A program made the position numbers and the translations under genes. Shown piece after piece: positions 41,775-50,146 of a DNA stretch of 64,000 nt. Position 1 is the first letter of the stretch, and the number at the start of each line of letters is the position of its first letter. The notes under the pieces were generated by a model. It was not told the origin of the DNA. It did no database searches and saw nothing but the letters and a program-made list of their open reading frames with translations. The DNA is from DASVCN01 sp040905665. GTDB taxonomy: Bacteria; Deinococcota; Deinococci; Deinococcales; Trueperaceae. The stretch lies in the NCBI GenBank assembly GCA_040905665.1, contig JBBDRD010000035.1, forward strand, positions 1 to 64,000, read 5' to 3'.

Positions 41775-43048
41775 AGATTTTGCTGGTCGGCTCCGGTGGC
41801 CGCGAGCACGCTCTCGCCTGGAAGTTGGCGCAATCGAAGCGGGTGAGCGAGGTGGTGGCGGCGCCTGGCAACGCTGGGATGATCGGCGTGGCAAGTATCG
41901 TACCCGTCGAACTCGACAATCGCGAGCTGCTCGCCCTTATCCAGCGCGAGGCGCCGGATCTGGTGGTCATTGGGCCAGAGGCGCCCCTCGTGGCCGGCCT
42001 CGCCGACGAGCTGGAGGCGCAGGGCGTCGCGGTCTTTGGGCCCGGGCAGGCAGGCGCCCGCTTGGAGGGTTCGAAGGCGTACGCCAAGGAGTTCATGCGG
42101 CGCCACGGAATTCCCACGGCCTCCTACCGGGCGTTCAACGACCGAGGCGCGGCGTTGCATCACCTGCAGGAGCGGGGGGCGCCGGTGGTAATCAAGGACT
42201 CGGCTTTGGCGGCCGGCAAGGGTGTGACGGTAGCGAACGAACTGGCCGTGGCGGAGGCGGCTGTGGAGCGGATATTCGCCGGCCGTTCGCCAGGAGGGGA
42301 TACCGGAGCGTCTTCCGGTACCGTCGCCCAAGTGGTCATAGAGGAGTGCCTGATCGGTCAGGAGTTCTCCTATTTGGTCTTTACCGACGGCCATACCTAC
42401 CGCACAATGCCGATCGCGCAGGACTACAAGCAGGCAGAGGACGGCGACCGGGGAGCGATGACCGGTGGAATGGGAGCGGTGGCGCCCGTCGACTTGCTCG
42501 ACGAGGAAACGCGCACCACGGTCGAGCGAGAGGTAGTAGAGCGCACTCTGGACGGCTTGCGAAGCGATGGTATCGATTTTCGCGGCGTGCTCTACTTCGG
42601 GCTCATGCTCACAAGCGAGGGCCCCAAGCTACTCGAATACAACGTGCGGTTGGGCGATCCCGAGACCCAGGTCGTCCTCCCCCTGCTGGCCAGTGATCTG
42701 GTCGACGTCATCGAGTCGGTAGTCGAACGCCGGCTTGCGGGAGTAAGCCTGCGCTGGCACGATGCCTCGGCTGCCTGTGTCGTGCTCACGGCGCCCGGCT
42801 ACCCGGGCGAATATCGGAAAGGGGTTCCGGTGACGGCTTTCGAACCCGAGCACGACCTGCTCGTGTTCCACGCCGGGACTTCTCTGCTAGACGGAAGGGT
42901 CGTGAGCAGCGGGGGCCGAGTGCTAAATGTCGTCGCCCTCGCGGAAAATGTTCAGGAGGCGGTGCGGTCGGCCTATCGTGGTGTCGCCCGAGTCGACTTC
43001 CCCGGGACTCACTTTCGAACGGACATAGGCGCTAGGCTGTTGAGATGA
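41771..43048 (+). CDS. purD: Phosphoribosylamine-glycine ligase
   Basis: A 425-residue ATP-grasp enzyme joining glycine to phosphoribosylamine. MKILLVGSGGREHALAW is the N-terminal phosphate-binding loop, VVIKDSALAAGKGVTVA the ATP-grasp strand, QDYKQAEDGDRGAMTGGMGAV the GAR synthetase signature, and LLEYNVRLGDPETQ the metal-binding end. It starts with GTG inside the purN stop. Its own stop overlaps a short downstream frame (ATGA). Confidence 0.97.
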   Translation: MKILLVGSGGREHALAWKLAQSKRVSEVVAAPGNAGMIGVASIVPVELDNRELLALIQREAPDLVVIGPEAPLVAGLADELEAQGVAVFGPGQAGARLEGSKAYAKEFMRRHGIPTASYRAFNDRGAALHHLQERGAPVVIKDSALAAGKGVTVANELAVAEAAVERIFAGRSPGGDTGASSGTVAQVVIEECLIGQEFSYLVFTDGHTYRTMPIAQDYKQAEDGDRGAMTGGMGAVAPVDLLDEETRTTVEREVVERTLDGLRSDGIDFRGVLYFGLMLTSEGPKLLEYNVRLGDPETQVVLPLLASDLVDVIESVVERRLAGVSLRWHDASAACVVLTAPGYPGEYRKGVPVTAFEPEHDLLVFHAGTSLLDGRVVSSGGRVLNVVALAENVQEAVRSAYRGVARVDFPGTHFRTDIGARLLR

Positions 43049-43149
43049 TTCGCGAACTGGACGCCCTGGACAGTAATGAAGCTGCGTTCCTGGCGGAGCT
43101 CGAAGCTTTGCCAGGAACGTACGACGGGCCCGACGGCGCTCGCCAGTAG
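43045..43149 (+). CDS. Possible small ORF coupled to purD
   Basis: A 34-codon acidic frame (MIRELDALDSNEAAFLAELE...) whose ATG overlaps the purD stop as ATGA. An inverted repeat CGTTCCTGGC/GCCAGGAACG (43085-43119) lies within it, so the stretch may instead be a transcription-end hairpin with a chance frame over it. No homologue is recognised. Confidence 0.3.
   Translation: MIRELDALDSNEAAFLAELEALPGTYDGPDGARQ
43085..43119 (+). terminator. Hairpin after purD
   Basis: Ten perfect pairs, CGTTCCTGGC with GCCAGGAACG, around a 15-base loop, about 40 bases after the purD stop. No T-run follows. Confidence 0.45.
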
Positions 43150-43217
43150 GTGAGCCCCCGGGTTACTGCGGCGGAGCATGAATGAGGTGCTTCATGCGCC
43201 TCCCTGGCGCCTTGCGG

Positions 43218-43223
43218 TAGATT
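43218..43223 (+). promoter_or_regulatory. -10 box of a probable leaderless promoter
   Basis: TAGATT ends five bases before the ATG at 43229; no Shine-Dalgarno sequence is present. Confidence 0.55.
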
Positions 43224-43228
43224 GACCA

Positions 43229-43930
43229 ATGCTCGTGCGATTTCTGCCCCTTCTTCTGCTCACACTCATACTCGCCGCCTGCGCGCCCAGCACCGATGAG
43301 GGTCCGCGCGTGACCGTCGATCAGCTGACTGAAGCGGTCAGCTTCTACCCCCAGGAGACAGGAGCAGCCTGGCAGTACCTCCCCGACAGCGCCCGGCTCA
43401 ACGAGGCGCGCTTGGTTCGCTTCGTTGCGGGTCCCACGATCCTAGCCGGCGAGCTTGTAACCGGTTCGCGCCTGGTGGGCCGCGGTATCGATGAGGAGAA
43501 CTTTAGGACCTACGGGCCAGACGGTGTGCATCTCGTACGGACGACCAAGCCGGGTAGCATCATCGATTTCAGTCCGCCGGTCCAGGAGTTTCCCGCGCAA
43601 TCACAACTGGCAATGGGGGCGAGCTGGGGTGGCGAAACTTCCGCCACCGTTCGTTACCCGGAGGCCCGGGCCGAGAACCGCGAGACTTCACTCGACATCC
43701 GCTACAGCTATACGGTTGTCGACCGGCGCAGCGCCCGGGTTCCGGCCGGCGAGTTCGACATCTTCGTCATCGACTTCCACAGCGTAACGGTTGATGACGA
43801 GGGGAATCAGCTCGAAGAACTCACCCAGACCACCTGGTTCGTTCCTTACGTAGGCGAGGTTCGCACCGAAAACGGTTACTTCCTGGTCGAAACGAACTTC
43901 ATTGGGCCAGAGGAGCCGCAGCAGGAGTAG
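43229..43930 (+). CDS. Exported lipoprotein of unknown function
   Basis: A 233-residue protein with a lipoprotein signal: MLVRFLPLLLLTLILAAC, lipobox LAAC with Cys18. The mature part is mainly beta strands, beginning FYPQETGAAWQYLPDSA, with FGVP-like strands LVRTTKPGS and ending in VGEVRTENGYFLVETNF. The pattern is that of a small beta-barrel or sandwich domain anchored to the envelope. No family name is recognised. It lies between purD and dxs but has its own promoter. Confidence 0.85.
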   Translation: MLVRFLPLLLLTLILAACAPSTDEGPRVTVDQLTEAVSFYPQETGAAWQYLPDSARLNEARLVRFVAGPTILAGELVTGSRLVGRGIDEENFRTYGPDGVHLVRTTKPGSIIDFSPPVQEFPAQSQLAMGASWGGETSATVRYPEARAENRETSLDIRYSYTVVDRRSARVPAGEFDIFVIDFHSVTVDDEGNQLEELTQTTWFVPYVGEVRTENGYFLVETNFIGPEEPQQE

Positions 43931-43996
43931 AGCCGGTACGCCGGCCGCACGGGCCGGCAGGGGCAGAGGCTACCGAAACGGGCCATGGGCCTCTGG

Positions 43997-44002
43997 TAGA
44001 CT
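43997..44002 (+). promoter_or_regulatory. -10 box of a probable leaderless dxs promoter
   Basis: TAGACT ends seven bases before the ATG at 44010. This spacing decides the dxs start; the longer frame from 43902 would overlap the lipoprotein gene. Confidence 0.6.
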
Positions 44003-44009
44003 CGGCGCG

Positions 44010-45941
44010 ATGAAAGCAATATCCGATACCGCAGCTCTGCCGACTACTTCTCTGCCTACGACGCTGCTCGACCGTATTCAGGATCCCAGCGACCTAAAAG
44101 CGCTTACCCGGGCGGAGCTCTCGCAATTGGCGGAGGAGCTGCGAAGCGAGATCATCCGTGTGTGCTCTCTGGGTGGAGGCCACCTCGCTTCCAGCCTGGG
44201 GGCCGTGGAACTCACCATCGCCCTTCACTGCCTCTACGACTCGCCTCGCGACCGGATCATCTGGGATGTGGGCCATCAGACTTACGGTCACAAGATCCTT
44301 ACCGGGCGTCGGGACCGGATCGACTCGATTCGCAAGCCTGGCGGTCTCGCCGGTTTTCCCGCCATCGGTGAGTCCGAACACGACGCGCTCACCACCGGAC
44401 ATGCCAGCACCAGTCTCGCCGCGGCGCTGGGAATGGCGCTTGCGCGGGACGGACGTGCCGATCCTTACGAGATCATTGCCGTCATCGGTGACGGCGCCCT
44501 CACCGGTGGCATGGCACTGGCGGCGCTCAACCAGATCGGGCACCTGAAGTCGCGCATGACGATAGTGCTAAACGACAACGAGATGTCCATCAGTGAGAAT
44601 GTCGGTGCGCTCAATCACTACATGAGCCAATTGCAGGTGCAGCGCTGGTTCCAGCGGGCCGAGGCGACAGGGAAGAGGGCGCTCACCGGACTGTGGGAAC
44701 CTCTGGCCGACCTTGGCTCGCGCGCCAAGAAGGCCGCCCGGCGATTCTTCGATCCGGCGAGCGCCAATCCGTTCCATGCAATGGGCGTGCGCTACGTAGG
44801 GCCGATCGACGGCCACGACCTAGGGCAACTGCTCTACTACCTGGACCGGGTGCGACAACTCGACGGACCGACGATGGTCCACATCGTCACGACGAAGGGG
44901 AAGGGCTACAAGATCGCCGAGTCGGACCCCATCACCTGGCACGGAGCTTCGAAGTTCGACCCCGACAATCCGGTGGAACCCGATAAGGGCTTCGCCTGGT
45001 CGAATGCTTTTGGAGACGCGATCGGAGATCTGGCCGAGACCGACGACAGAGTGTGGGTCATTACTCCGGCGATGCGAGAGGGCAGCGGTCTGGTCGAGTA
45101 CAGCAGGCGCCACCCGGATCGATATCTGGACGTAGGAATTGCCGAGGATGTAGCGGTGACGGTGGGCGCGGGGCTGGCGTTGCGCGCCGAGAAGCCGGTT
45201 GTGGCGATCTACAGCACCTTCCTACAGCGCGGTTACGACCAGGTGGTACACGATGTGTGCCTCGAGAACCTCGATGTGGTCTTCGCTATCGACCGAGCCG
45301 GCATCGTTGGCGGGGACGGGGCCACCCATCAGGGCATCTACGATCTGGCGTTCCTGAGAACTCTGCCGAACATGTCTATAGGTATGCCTAAAGACGCCGA
45401 GGAGCAGCGCTCGATGCTCAAGGCGGCGCTGGCACTGGGCGGGCCAAAAGCGATCCGCTGGCCGCGCGGAGGGGTTGAACCCGCCCAAGGCGTCCCCGTT
45501 GCCCAGTGGCCCAAGATCGAATGGGGCAGCTGGGAGGTCCTCAAGGAGGGCCGCAAGGCGTATATCTTGGGCATAGGGCCAACCGTGGGTCATGCGTTGG
45601 AGGCCGCCAGGGGACTCAAGGACGTGGGCGTGGTGAACGCCCGCTTCGTGAAGCCGCTCGACGAGCAGATGCTTCTCGACCTGGCCGGCCGGGCAGAGTT
45701 GCTCATTACCGCCGAGGACCACGCCATTCACGGCGGCTTGGGATCGGCGGTCGCGGAGTTCCTGAGCGATCACGGCTCCAAGGTAGCCCTACGGCGCCGG
45801 GGCGTGCCCGACACCACCGTGCCGCACGGCAATCCATCTGAGCAGCATGAGGCATTTGGCTACGGACCGCGTGCGCTACGCTCGCTTCTGACTGAACTGG
45901 GCTTTAGTGACAGCGAACGCCTGGCGAACGTAGGCGACTGA
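44010..45941 (+). CDS. dxs: 1-deoxy-D-xylulose-5-phosphate synthase
   Basis: The first enzyme of the MEP isoprenoid pathway, condensing pyruvate with glyceraldehyde 3-phosphate using thiamine diphosphate. From the ATG at 44010 the product is 643 residues, the usual size. HLASSLGAVELTIALH and WDVGHQTYGHKILTGR lie in the N-terminal domain, GDGALTGGMALAALNQ with the ThDP-binding GDG follows, then the transketolase central domain (RYLDVGIAEDVAVTVGAGLAL) and C-terminal domain (VVNARFVKPLDEQM). The start was chosen for the -10 box beside it. Carotenoid and menaquinone supply is its likely use. Confidence 0.96.
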   Translation: MKAISDTAALPTTSLPTTLLDRIQDPSDLKALTRAELSQLAEELRSEIIRVCSLGGGHLASSLGAVELTIALHCLYDSPRDRIIWDVGHQTYGHKILTGRRDRIDSIRKPGGLAGFPAIGESEHDALTTGHASTSLAAALGMALARDGRADPYEIIAVIGDGALTGGMALAALNQIGHLKSRMTIVLNDNEMSISENVGALNHYMSQLQVQRWFQRAEATGKRALTGLWEPLADLGSRAKKAARRFFDPASANPFHAMGVRYVGPIDGHDLGQLLYYLDRVRQLDGPTMVHIVTTKGKGYKIAESDPITWHGASKFDPDNPVEPDKGFAWSNAFGDAIGDLAETDDRVWVITPAMREGSGLVEYSRRHPDRYLDVGIAEDVAVTVGAGLALRAEKPVVAIYSTFLQRGYDQVVHDVCLENLDVVFAIDRAGIVGGDGATHQGIYDLAFLRTLPNMSIGMPKDAEEQRSMLKAALALGGPKAIRWPRGGVEPAQGVPVAQWPKIEWGSWEVLKEGRKAYILGIGPTVGHALEAARGLKDVGVVNARFVKPLDEQMLLDLAGRAELLITAEDHAIHGGLGSAVAEFLSDHGSKVALRRRGVPDTTVPHGNPSEQHEAFGYGPRALRSLLTELGFSDSERLANVGD

Positions 45942-45983
45942 GTGCACGAGTTGCGCGAGCGAGTTGGGCGCACGAGTTGTGCA

Positions 45984-46022
45984 GCCAAGTAGTGGGGCCA
46001 AGTAGTAGGGCCAAGTAGTGCG
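45984..46022 (+). repeat. 13-bp x3 intergenic tandem repeat after dxs
   Basis: GCCAAGTAGTGGG, GCCAAGTAGTAGG and GCCAAGTAGTGCG run head to tail. Just upstream, GCACGAGTTG occurs twice 26 bases apart (45944 and 45970), another degraded duplication. Confidence 0.9.
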
Positions 46023-46097
46023 GCAGGCGGTGGTCGGGAGAAATGCACAAGGCCCCTAGGCAGCTATACGTACCGTGATCCGTAAGGAGGCGCTCTC

Positions 46098-46655
46098 TTG
46101 GACACCTACTCACTGCAACTGCTCCTTCTGCTAGCTTTCGGACTGCTGCAGCTCTTCTTCGGCTACCCGCTCTTTCGGTTCCTGGTGGTAATCGCAGGCG
46201 CCTCCATTGGTTTCACTTATGGTCCTACGCTGCTCACCGCCCTGACCGCTCGTCCCGTCGAACCGTGGATGTCGCTCACGGCCGCGCTGCTAGCTGCAGT
46301 CGTGCTGGGACTCCTCGCCTGGCTGGCGTTCTGGGTCGTCGTCTTCCTCTGGGGAGCGGCGCTTGGTTACGGGGCGACAGACGCGGCAACCGCAGGAGTT
46401 CTGCTCCCGCTGCTGACCGCGCTGGTTCTCGGCGTGCTGGCTGTACTCTTCCAACGGATCCTGATAGTGGCCCTCACCGCCCTGAGTGGGGCTTGGCTAA
46501 CCGTTACGGCCGGTGCGGCGCTCCTTGGCCAAATGCCCCCGGGCGGGCTGCGGATCCAGTCTCCCGAACCGTGGTTTCTCATCGGCGTACTGGTCCTGGC
46601 GGCGGTCGGGGCGATCACGCAGTTTCGACGTGCTGCACCCCCTTCCCGCTTCTGA
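46098..46655 (+). CDS. Multi-pass membrane protein of unknown function
   Basis: A 185-residue protein with about six or seven membrane helices and almost no soluble part, followed by a short basic tail (FRRAAPPSRF). The helix pattern with small-residue packing (LVVIAGASIGFTYGP, WGAALGYGATDA) resembles DUF4203/TMEM198-type proteins, but I cannot assign it firmly. The start is TTG, supported by an excellent AAGGAGG seven bases upstream; no ATG fits. Confidence 0.7.
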   Translation: MDTYSLQLLLLLAFGLLQLFFGYPLFRFLVVIAGASIGFTYGPTLLTALTARPVEPWMSLTAALLAAVVLGLLAWLAFWVVVFLWGAALGYGATDAATAGVLLPLLTALVLGVLAVLFQRILIVALTALSGAWLTVTAGAALLGQMPPGGLRIQSPEPWFLIGVLVLAAVGAITQFRRAAPPSRF

Positions 46656-46673
46656 ACCGAGGTGTGCCTCTGA

Positions 46674-46702
46674 TTGACACTCCCCCCGAGGTCGGGTATC
46701 AT
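46674..46702 (+). promoter_or_regulatory. Consensus promoter of the tRNA operon
   Basis: TTGACA (46674-46679), 17 bases, TATCAT (46697-46702). Transcription should start near 46709, about 145 bases before tRNA-Asp. This is the best -35/-10 match in the window. Confidence 0.85.
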
Positions 46703-46745
46703 GCCCTTCGCCCGAAAGAGGGCGACCTGCTCCCACAGCTTCACC

Positions 46746-46821
46746 GTGAGACAGTGGCATAGTGAGACAGTGGCATAGTGAGACAGTGGCATAGTGAGAC
46801 AGTGGCATAGTGAGACAGTGG
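46746..46821 (+). repeat. 16-bp x4.75 tandem repeat in the tRNA leader
   Basis: GTGAGACAGTGGCATA is repeated four times exactly with a 12-base fifth part. It lies between the promoter and tRNA-Asp, so it is transcribed into the precursor leader. Confidence 0.97.
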
Positions 46822-46852
46822 AACTGTTAGGCAGGTTTGACAACTAAAACGT

Positions 46853-46928
46853 GGAGCCGTAGTGTAGCGGTTTGCATATCTGCCTGTCACGCAGAAGGTC
46901 GCGGGTTCAAATCCCGTCGGCTCCGCCA
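46853..46928 (+). tRNA. tRNA-Asp (GTC)
   Basis: Acceptor stem GGAGCCG/CGGCTCC, discriminator G and encoded CCA. The anticodon stem TCTGC/GCAGA holds loop CTGTCAC with anticodon GTC. The T-arm contains GGTTCAAATCC. First of three tRNAs in one transcript. Confidence 0.97.
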
Positions 46929-46961
46929 CAAGCGAGGGACCCTCAAGTGGGTTCCTCTCGA

Positions 46962-47037
46962 GGCCAGATAGCTCAGTTGGTAGAGCATACGACTGAAAAT
47001 CGTAGTGTCGGCGGTTCAATCCCGCCTCTGGCCACCA
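46962..47037 (+). tRNA. tRNA-Phe (GAA)
   Basis: Acceptor GGCCAGA/TCTGGCC, discriminator A and encoded CCA. The anticodon loop CTGAAAA gives GAA, and the D-arm carries AGCTCAGTTGGTAGAGC. Confidence 0.97.
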
Positions 47038-47083
47038 CCCTACGGAGGCGCCCCGAGAAATCGGTGCTCCTCCGCTACCGCGT

Positions 47084-47158
47084 GCCAATGTAGCTCAGCG
47101 GTAGAGCAGCCGATTCGTAATCGGCAGGTCGTCGGTTCAATTCCGACCATTGGCTCCA
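47084..47158 (+). tRNA. tRNA-Thr (CGT)
   Basis: Acceptor GCCAATG/CATTGGC, discriminator T and encoded CCA. Anticodon loop TTCGTAA gives CGT. It is the last gene of the operon before the hairpin. Confidence 0.96.
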
Positions 47159-47172
47159 ACTAGAAGGCCGTG

Positions 47173-47200
47173 AGGGACGCATTACGCTGCGTCCCTTTCA
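47173..47200 (+). terminator. Terminator hairpin of the tRNA operon
   Basis: AGGGACGCA and TGCGTCCCT form nine pairs around a six-base loop, then TTTCA. The T-tract is weak. Confidence 0.75.
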
Positions 47201-47370
47201 CTTCCTTCGACGAACTCAAGCGCTCCACTACCCACATTTGTACCCCCAATGCCTCCCATGAGCCGATCCAAGCTCGGCATGCTCGAGCGATTACGCCGCT
47301 CGAAGATCCAGCTTCGCCCTGAGCGGCGGTTGCTCATTCAGGTCCGCCGCGCCCGAGACGATGTGCAGGT

Positions 47371-47784
47371 TCACTCAAAAGTGAGGATGAGCCGCTTTCC
47401 CAGGGCCGCGGCTGCTCGCTCAAGTTGCCTCAAGCTGGGGGAGTGTTTGGGGTTCTCCAGTCGCTGCACTGCGGCCCAAGAGGTGCCCATCGTGCGAGCA
47501 AGGTCGGAGAGAGTTCTCTGTTGCCTTGCCAGGTGAACTAGCAGCGCCGCTTGCGTGCCGGCGCTGGGTGCGATGAGCACTTCACCCGGTTCAATTGCTG
47601 AGGGTAGGGGGATATCTTGGCCCTCTTCGAGGCGAGCCTCGAGCGTCAGATCCAACGCCTCTGCTGCGTTATGCGCAGCTTCGTCTTCCGAGGAGGCGGC
47701 GCTGATGGCGTCGGTTAGGTCGCGGAAGGTGATGGTGATACCGTCGTCGGCCTGCTCGAACTTTGCCGGGTAGGTCATGTTCAT
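47371..47784 (-). CDS. HicB-family antitoxin, orphan
   Basis: A 137-residue protein from the ATG at 47784, which has AGGGGTG upstream; a longer frame from 47817 exists. Residues 1-65 are the partial RNase-H-like HicB fold (YPAKFEQADDGITITFRDL, AISAASSEDEAAHNAAEAL). The C-terminal part is a helix-turn-helix (RTLSDLARTMGTSWAAVQRLE) used for DNA binding and autoregulation. The normal partner, the small HicA ribonuclease, is not found on either side, so this is a solitary antitoxin-type repressor or a remnant. Confidence 0.88.
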   Translation of the reverse strand: MNMTYPAKFEQADDGITITFRDLTDAISAASSEDEAAHNAAEALDLTLEARLEEGQDIPLPSAIEPGEVLIAPSAGTQAALLVHLARQQRTLSDLARTMGTSWAAVQRLENPKHSPSLRQLERAAAALGKRLILTFE

Positions 47785-47833
47785 AGTTTCACCCCTGTCT
47801 GATCGCATCCCTGCCACTCATATAAGTATGATA

Positions 47834-47847
47834 TATCAGCACTGATA
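47834..47847. promoter_or_regulatory. Palindrome upstream of hicB, probable operator
   Basis: TATCAG-CA-CTGATA is a perfect two-fold palindrome in an A/T-rich stretch 50 bases upstream of the hicB start. It overlaps likely -10 sequences (TATATC/CATACT on the minus strand), as expected for an autorepressor site. Confidence 0.55.
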
Positions 47848-48001
47848 GAACGTCGAGGGGTCAAGCCTCTTTCTGGACAAGGCAACTCGAATGCCGTGGG
47901 AGTCAACGGCCGCCTGCTCTAGTAACCAATCTGTTGACGCCGAAGCGTCAAGCTATGCACGCCGGTTTCCCGCACCGTAGCCCGGTCGCGGTTAACGCGT
48001 C

Positions 48002-49855
48002 GTGATACGGTCTGTTTTCGTGAATATCGGTGGGTCTCGCTTGCAAATCGTTTCGGTCATCTTCGTCCTCTCCCTCGTATGGTCCGTCCGCGGTCAGCCG
48101 ACCGAGACAACCGCTTCCACGCCCATCTTCGCGATACAGGGCGATGGCGAGACGAGCCCGTACGTCGGGCAGCTGGTCACCGTCCGCGGTGTCGTCGTAG
48201 GCGATTTTCAAGGCGGCAACGAGCTTCGCGGGTTTTTTCTCCAAGACATCGTCGGGGATGGGCTGCCCGAAACCTCCGACGGCATCTTCGTCTTCCACGG
48301 GAGCACCGCTGTCGAGGTGGGAGAGGTGGTCGAGGTCACCGGCGAGGTCGACGAGTACCACGGGCTCACCGAGCTGACCAATGTGGAAAGCGTGACGAGC
48401 ATTGGACGGGCCGTTTCGCCACGGCCGACGAAAGTCTATCTGCCCCTCCCTCACGACAGCAGCTGGGAACGGTACGAGGGGATGCTGATCACGGTAGCCG
48501 GGGACGGGGCACCTCTGGCCGTAGCGGAGGTCTATCACCTTGGTCGCGGCGGCCTGGTAATGCTCGCCGACCGGCAGCCGGTGCAGTTCACGCAGGAGAA
48601 TGAGCCCGATTCGGCGGAGTACGCAAGGCACGTCGCGACGCTAGGCCGAAGAACGATACTGCTCGACGACGGCTCCCTCGAACAGAATCCCGACCCGATT
48701 CGCTATTCGGCTAGCGGCAGCGAGCTGACCGCTCACCGCACATTGCGGGTGGGAGACACTACCTCCGCTGTCACCGGCATCCTCAGCTACAGTTACAACG
48801 GCTGGCGAGGGACCGACGCCTACCGTATTCACGCCACTCGCCAGGTTGAATTCGCGGCTGATAACGCACGCCCTCCGCTGCCACCCGAGGTGGGCGGCAC
48901 CATCCAGGTTGCGAGCTTCAACGTCCTGAATCTCTTCAATGGCGACGGCCGGGGGGCGGGTTTCCCGACCAGCCGAGGAGCCGAGAGCGCGCAGGAACTC
49001 GAGCGCCAGCTCGAGAAGCTGGTCTCGGCCATCGTCCCAATGGACGCAGAGGTGCTGGGGATCATCGAGATCGAAAACGACGAGGGACCCGACAGTGCGC
49101 TCGCCGATCTGGTGGCGGGCCTGAATTCGGCAGCGGGCGAAGGCACCTACGCCTACGTCGACACCGGCATAATCGGACCCGACGAAATCAAGGTGGCTCT
49201 TGCCTACCAGCCCAACGAAGTGCGACCTGTAGGACGCTACCGTGTCCTCAACAGCTCGATAGCGGACCGGTGGCGCACGCTCGATCCGAGGTTCAACGAC
49301 ACCCGCAACCGGCCGGCGCTCGCACAAACTTTCGAAGAGCTGAGCAGCGGCGAGCGCTTTACGGTCATCGTCAACCACCTCAAGAGCAAGGGGAGCGCCT
49401 GCCCGGGCGAGGCCGGGAGGCCCGTGGACGGACAGGGGAACTGCAGCGATGTGCGGGTCGAGGCGGCCAAAGCGCTTCTCGACTGGGCACGGGAACTGGC
49501 CAGAGAGTCCGGAGATCCGGACGTACTGATAGCGGGTGACCTGAACGCATATGCAATGGAGGACCCGGTCCGGGTTCTCCTCTCGGGCGGCTACGAGAAC
49601 CTGCTGGGGGCAAAAGCGATCACTTACCTGTTCGCCGGGGAGAGTGGAACTCTGGATTACGCCTTGGCCAGTTCCTCACTGGCCCAACAGGTGACCGCCG
49701 CCGCTGTGTGGCACATAAACGCCCAGGAACCGAGCGTGCTCGACTACAACACCAACTTCAAATCCGACCGTCAGGTCGGGTTGCTCTACTCGAGCTCGCC
49801 CTTTCGCTCCTCGGATCACGACCCAATTCTTGTAGGCCTCAAGCTAGAAATGTAG
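48002..49855 (+). CDS. Secreted ExeM/NucH-type endonuclease/phosphatase-family protein
   Basis: A 617-residue protein with an N-terminal export segment (about 15-31, IVSVIFVLSLVWSVRG). An OB-like domain follows (GQLVTVRGVVVGDFQ), then an endonuclease/exonuclease/phosphatase domain from about residue 300: VASFNVLNLF, VLGIIEIENDEGP with the metal Glu, VNHLKSKGS, LIAGDLNAYAMEDPV with catalytic Asp/Asn, and SSDHDPILVGL with the final His. Related secreted nucleases degrade extracellular DNA or phosphodiesters. Two cysteines (in SACPG and GNCSD) may form a disulfide. The GTG start is weakly supported. Confidence 0.88.
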   Translation: MIRSVFVNIGGSRLQIVSVIFVLSLVWSVRGQPTETTASTPIFAIQGDGETSPYVGQLVTVRGVVVGDFQGGNELRGFFLQDIVGDGLPETSDGIFVFHGSTAVEVGEVVEVTGEVDEYHGLTELTNVESVTSIGRAVSPRPTKVYLPLPHDSSWERYEGMLITVAGDGAPLAVAEVYHLGRGGLVMLADRQPVQFTQENEPDSAEYARHVATLGRRTILLDDGSLEQNPDPIRYSASGSELTAHRTLRVGDTTSAVTGILSYSYNGWRGTDAYRIHATRQVEFAADNARPPLPPEVGGTIQVASFNVLNLFNGDGRGAGFPTSRGAESAQELERQLEKLVSAIVPMDAEVLGIIEIENDEGPDSALADLVAGLNSAAGEGTYAYVDTGIIGPDEIKVALAYQPNEVRPVGRYRVLNSSIADRWRTLDPRFNDTRNRPALAQTFEELSSGERFTVIVNHLKSKGSACPGEAGRPVDGQGNCSDVRVEAAKALLDWARELARESGDPDVLIAGDLNAYAMEDPVRVLLSGGYENLLGAKAITYLFAGESGTLDYALASSSLAQQVTAAAVWHINAQEPSVLDYNTNFKSDRQVGLLYSSSPFRSSDHDPILVGLKLEM

Positions 49856-50065
49856 GACCGGACCCCGGGTCTGGATGTAATATCGGAGGGTCGGCGTGTC
49901 GGTCGGGCAGGGCTGGGGTGAAGACGGTCACAATCAAATTGTGCTCCCGGCTTATCTTTGGGTTTGCGGACTTTGAAGGCATCCGGTCAGTTCTTGGCGC
50001 CGCAGTGCGTAGAGTACCAACGAGGGGCCAGGGACACCTGGCTGAGGAGGCGATTTGATGTTGTT

Positions 50066-50079
50066 TACTCGAGTATATT
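50066..50079 (+). promoter_or_regulatory. Palindrome overlapping a -10 box before the poly-HAMP kinase
   Basis: TACTCGAGTA (50066-50075) is a perfect ten-base palindrome fused to TATATT (50074-50079). A transcript from here would have a 60-base leader holding a TAGGCTC/GAGCCTA hairpin (50109-50132). The rest of 49856-50146 holds only a CACAAT/ATTGTG inverted repeat (49930-49944). Confidence 0.4.
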
Positions 50080-50146
50080 TCGGCTGTTGTTGGTGGATAC
50101 CGCCCGTAGGCTCGAACCTTTTGGAGCCTAAGGCGGAGAAGGCCGG

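Noticed and set aside
41174..42394. A 406-codon minus-strand frame across purN and purD
   Set aside because: It overlaps two well-identified overlapping genes and its translation has no recognisable motif; it is a GC-driven shadow.
43902..44009. N-terminal extension of Dxs from the upstream GTG
   Set aside because: It overlaps the lipoprotein gene, is Arg/Gly-rich without homology, and a TAGACT -10 box lies within it, seven bases before the ATG at 44010.
46746..46821. CRISPR array
   Set aside because: The repeats are directly contiguous with no unique spacers and only 16 bp long; no cas gene is near.
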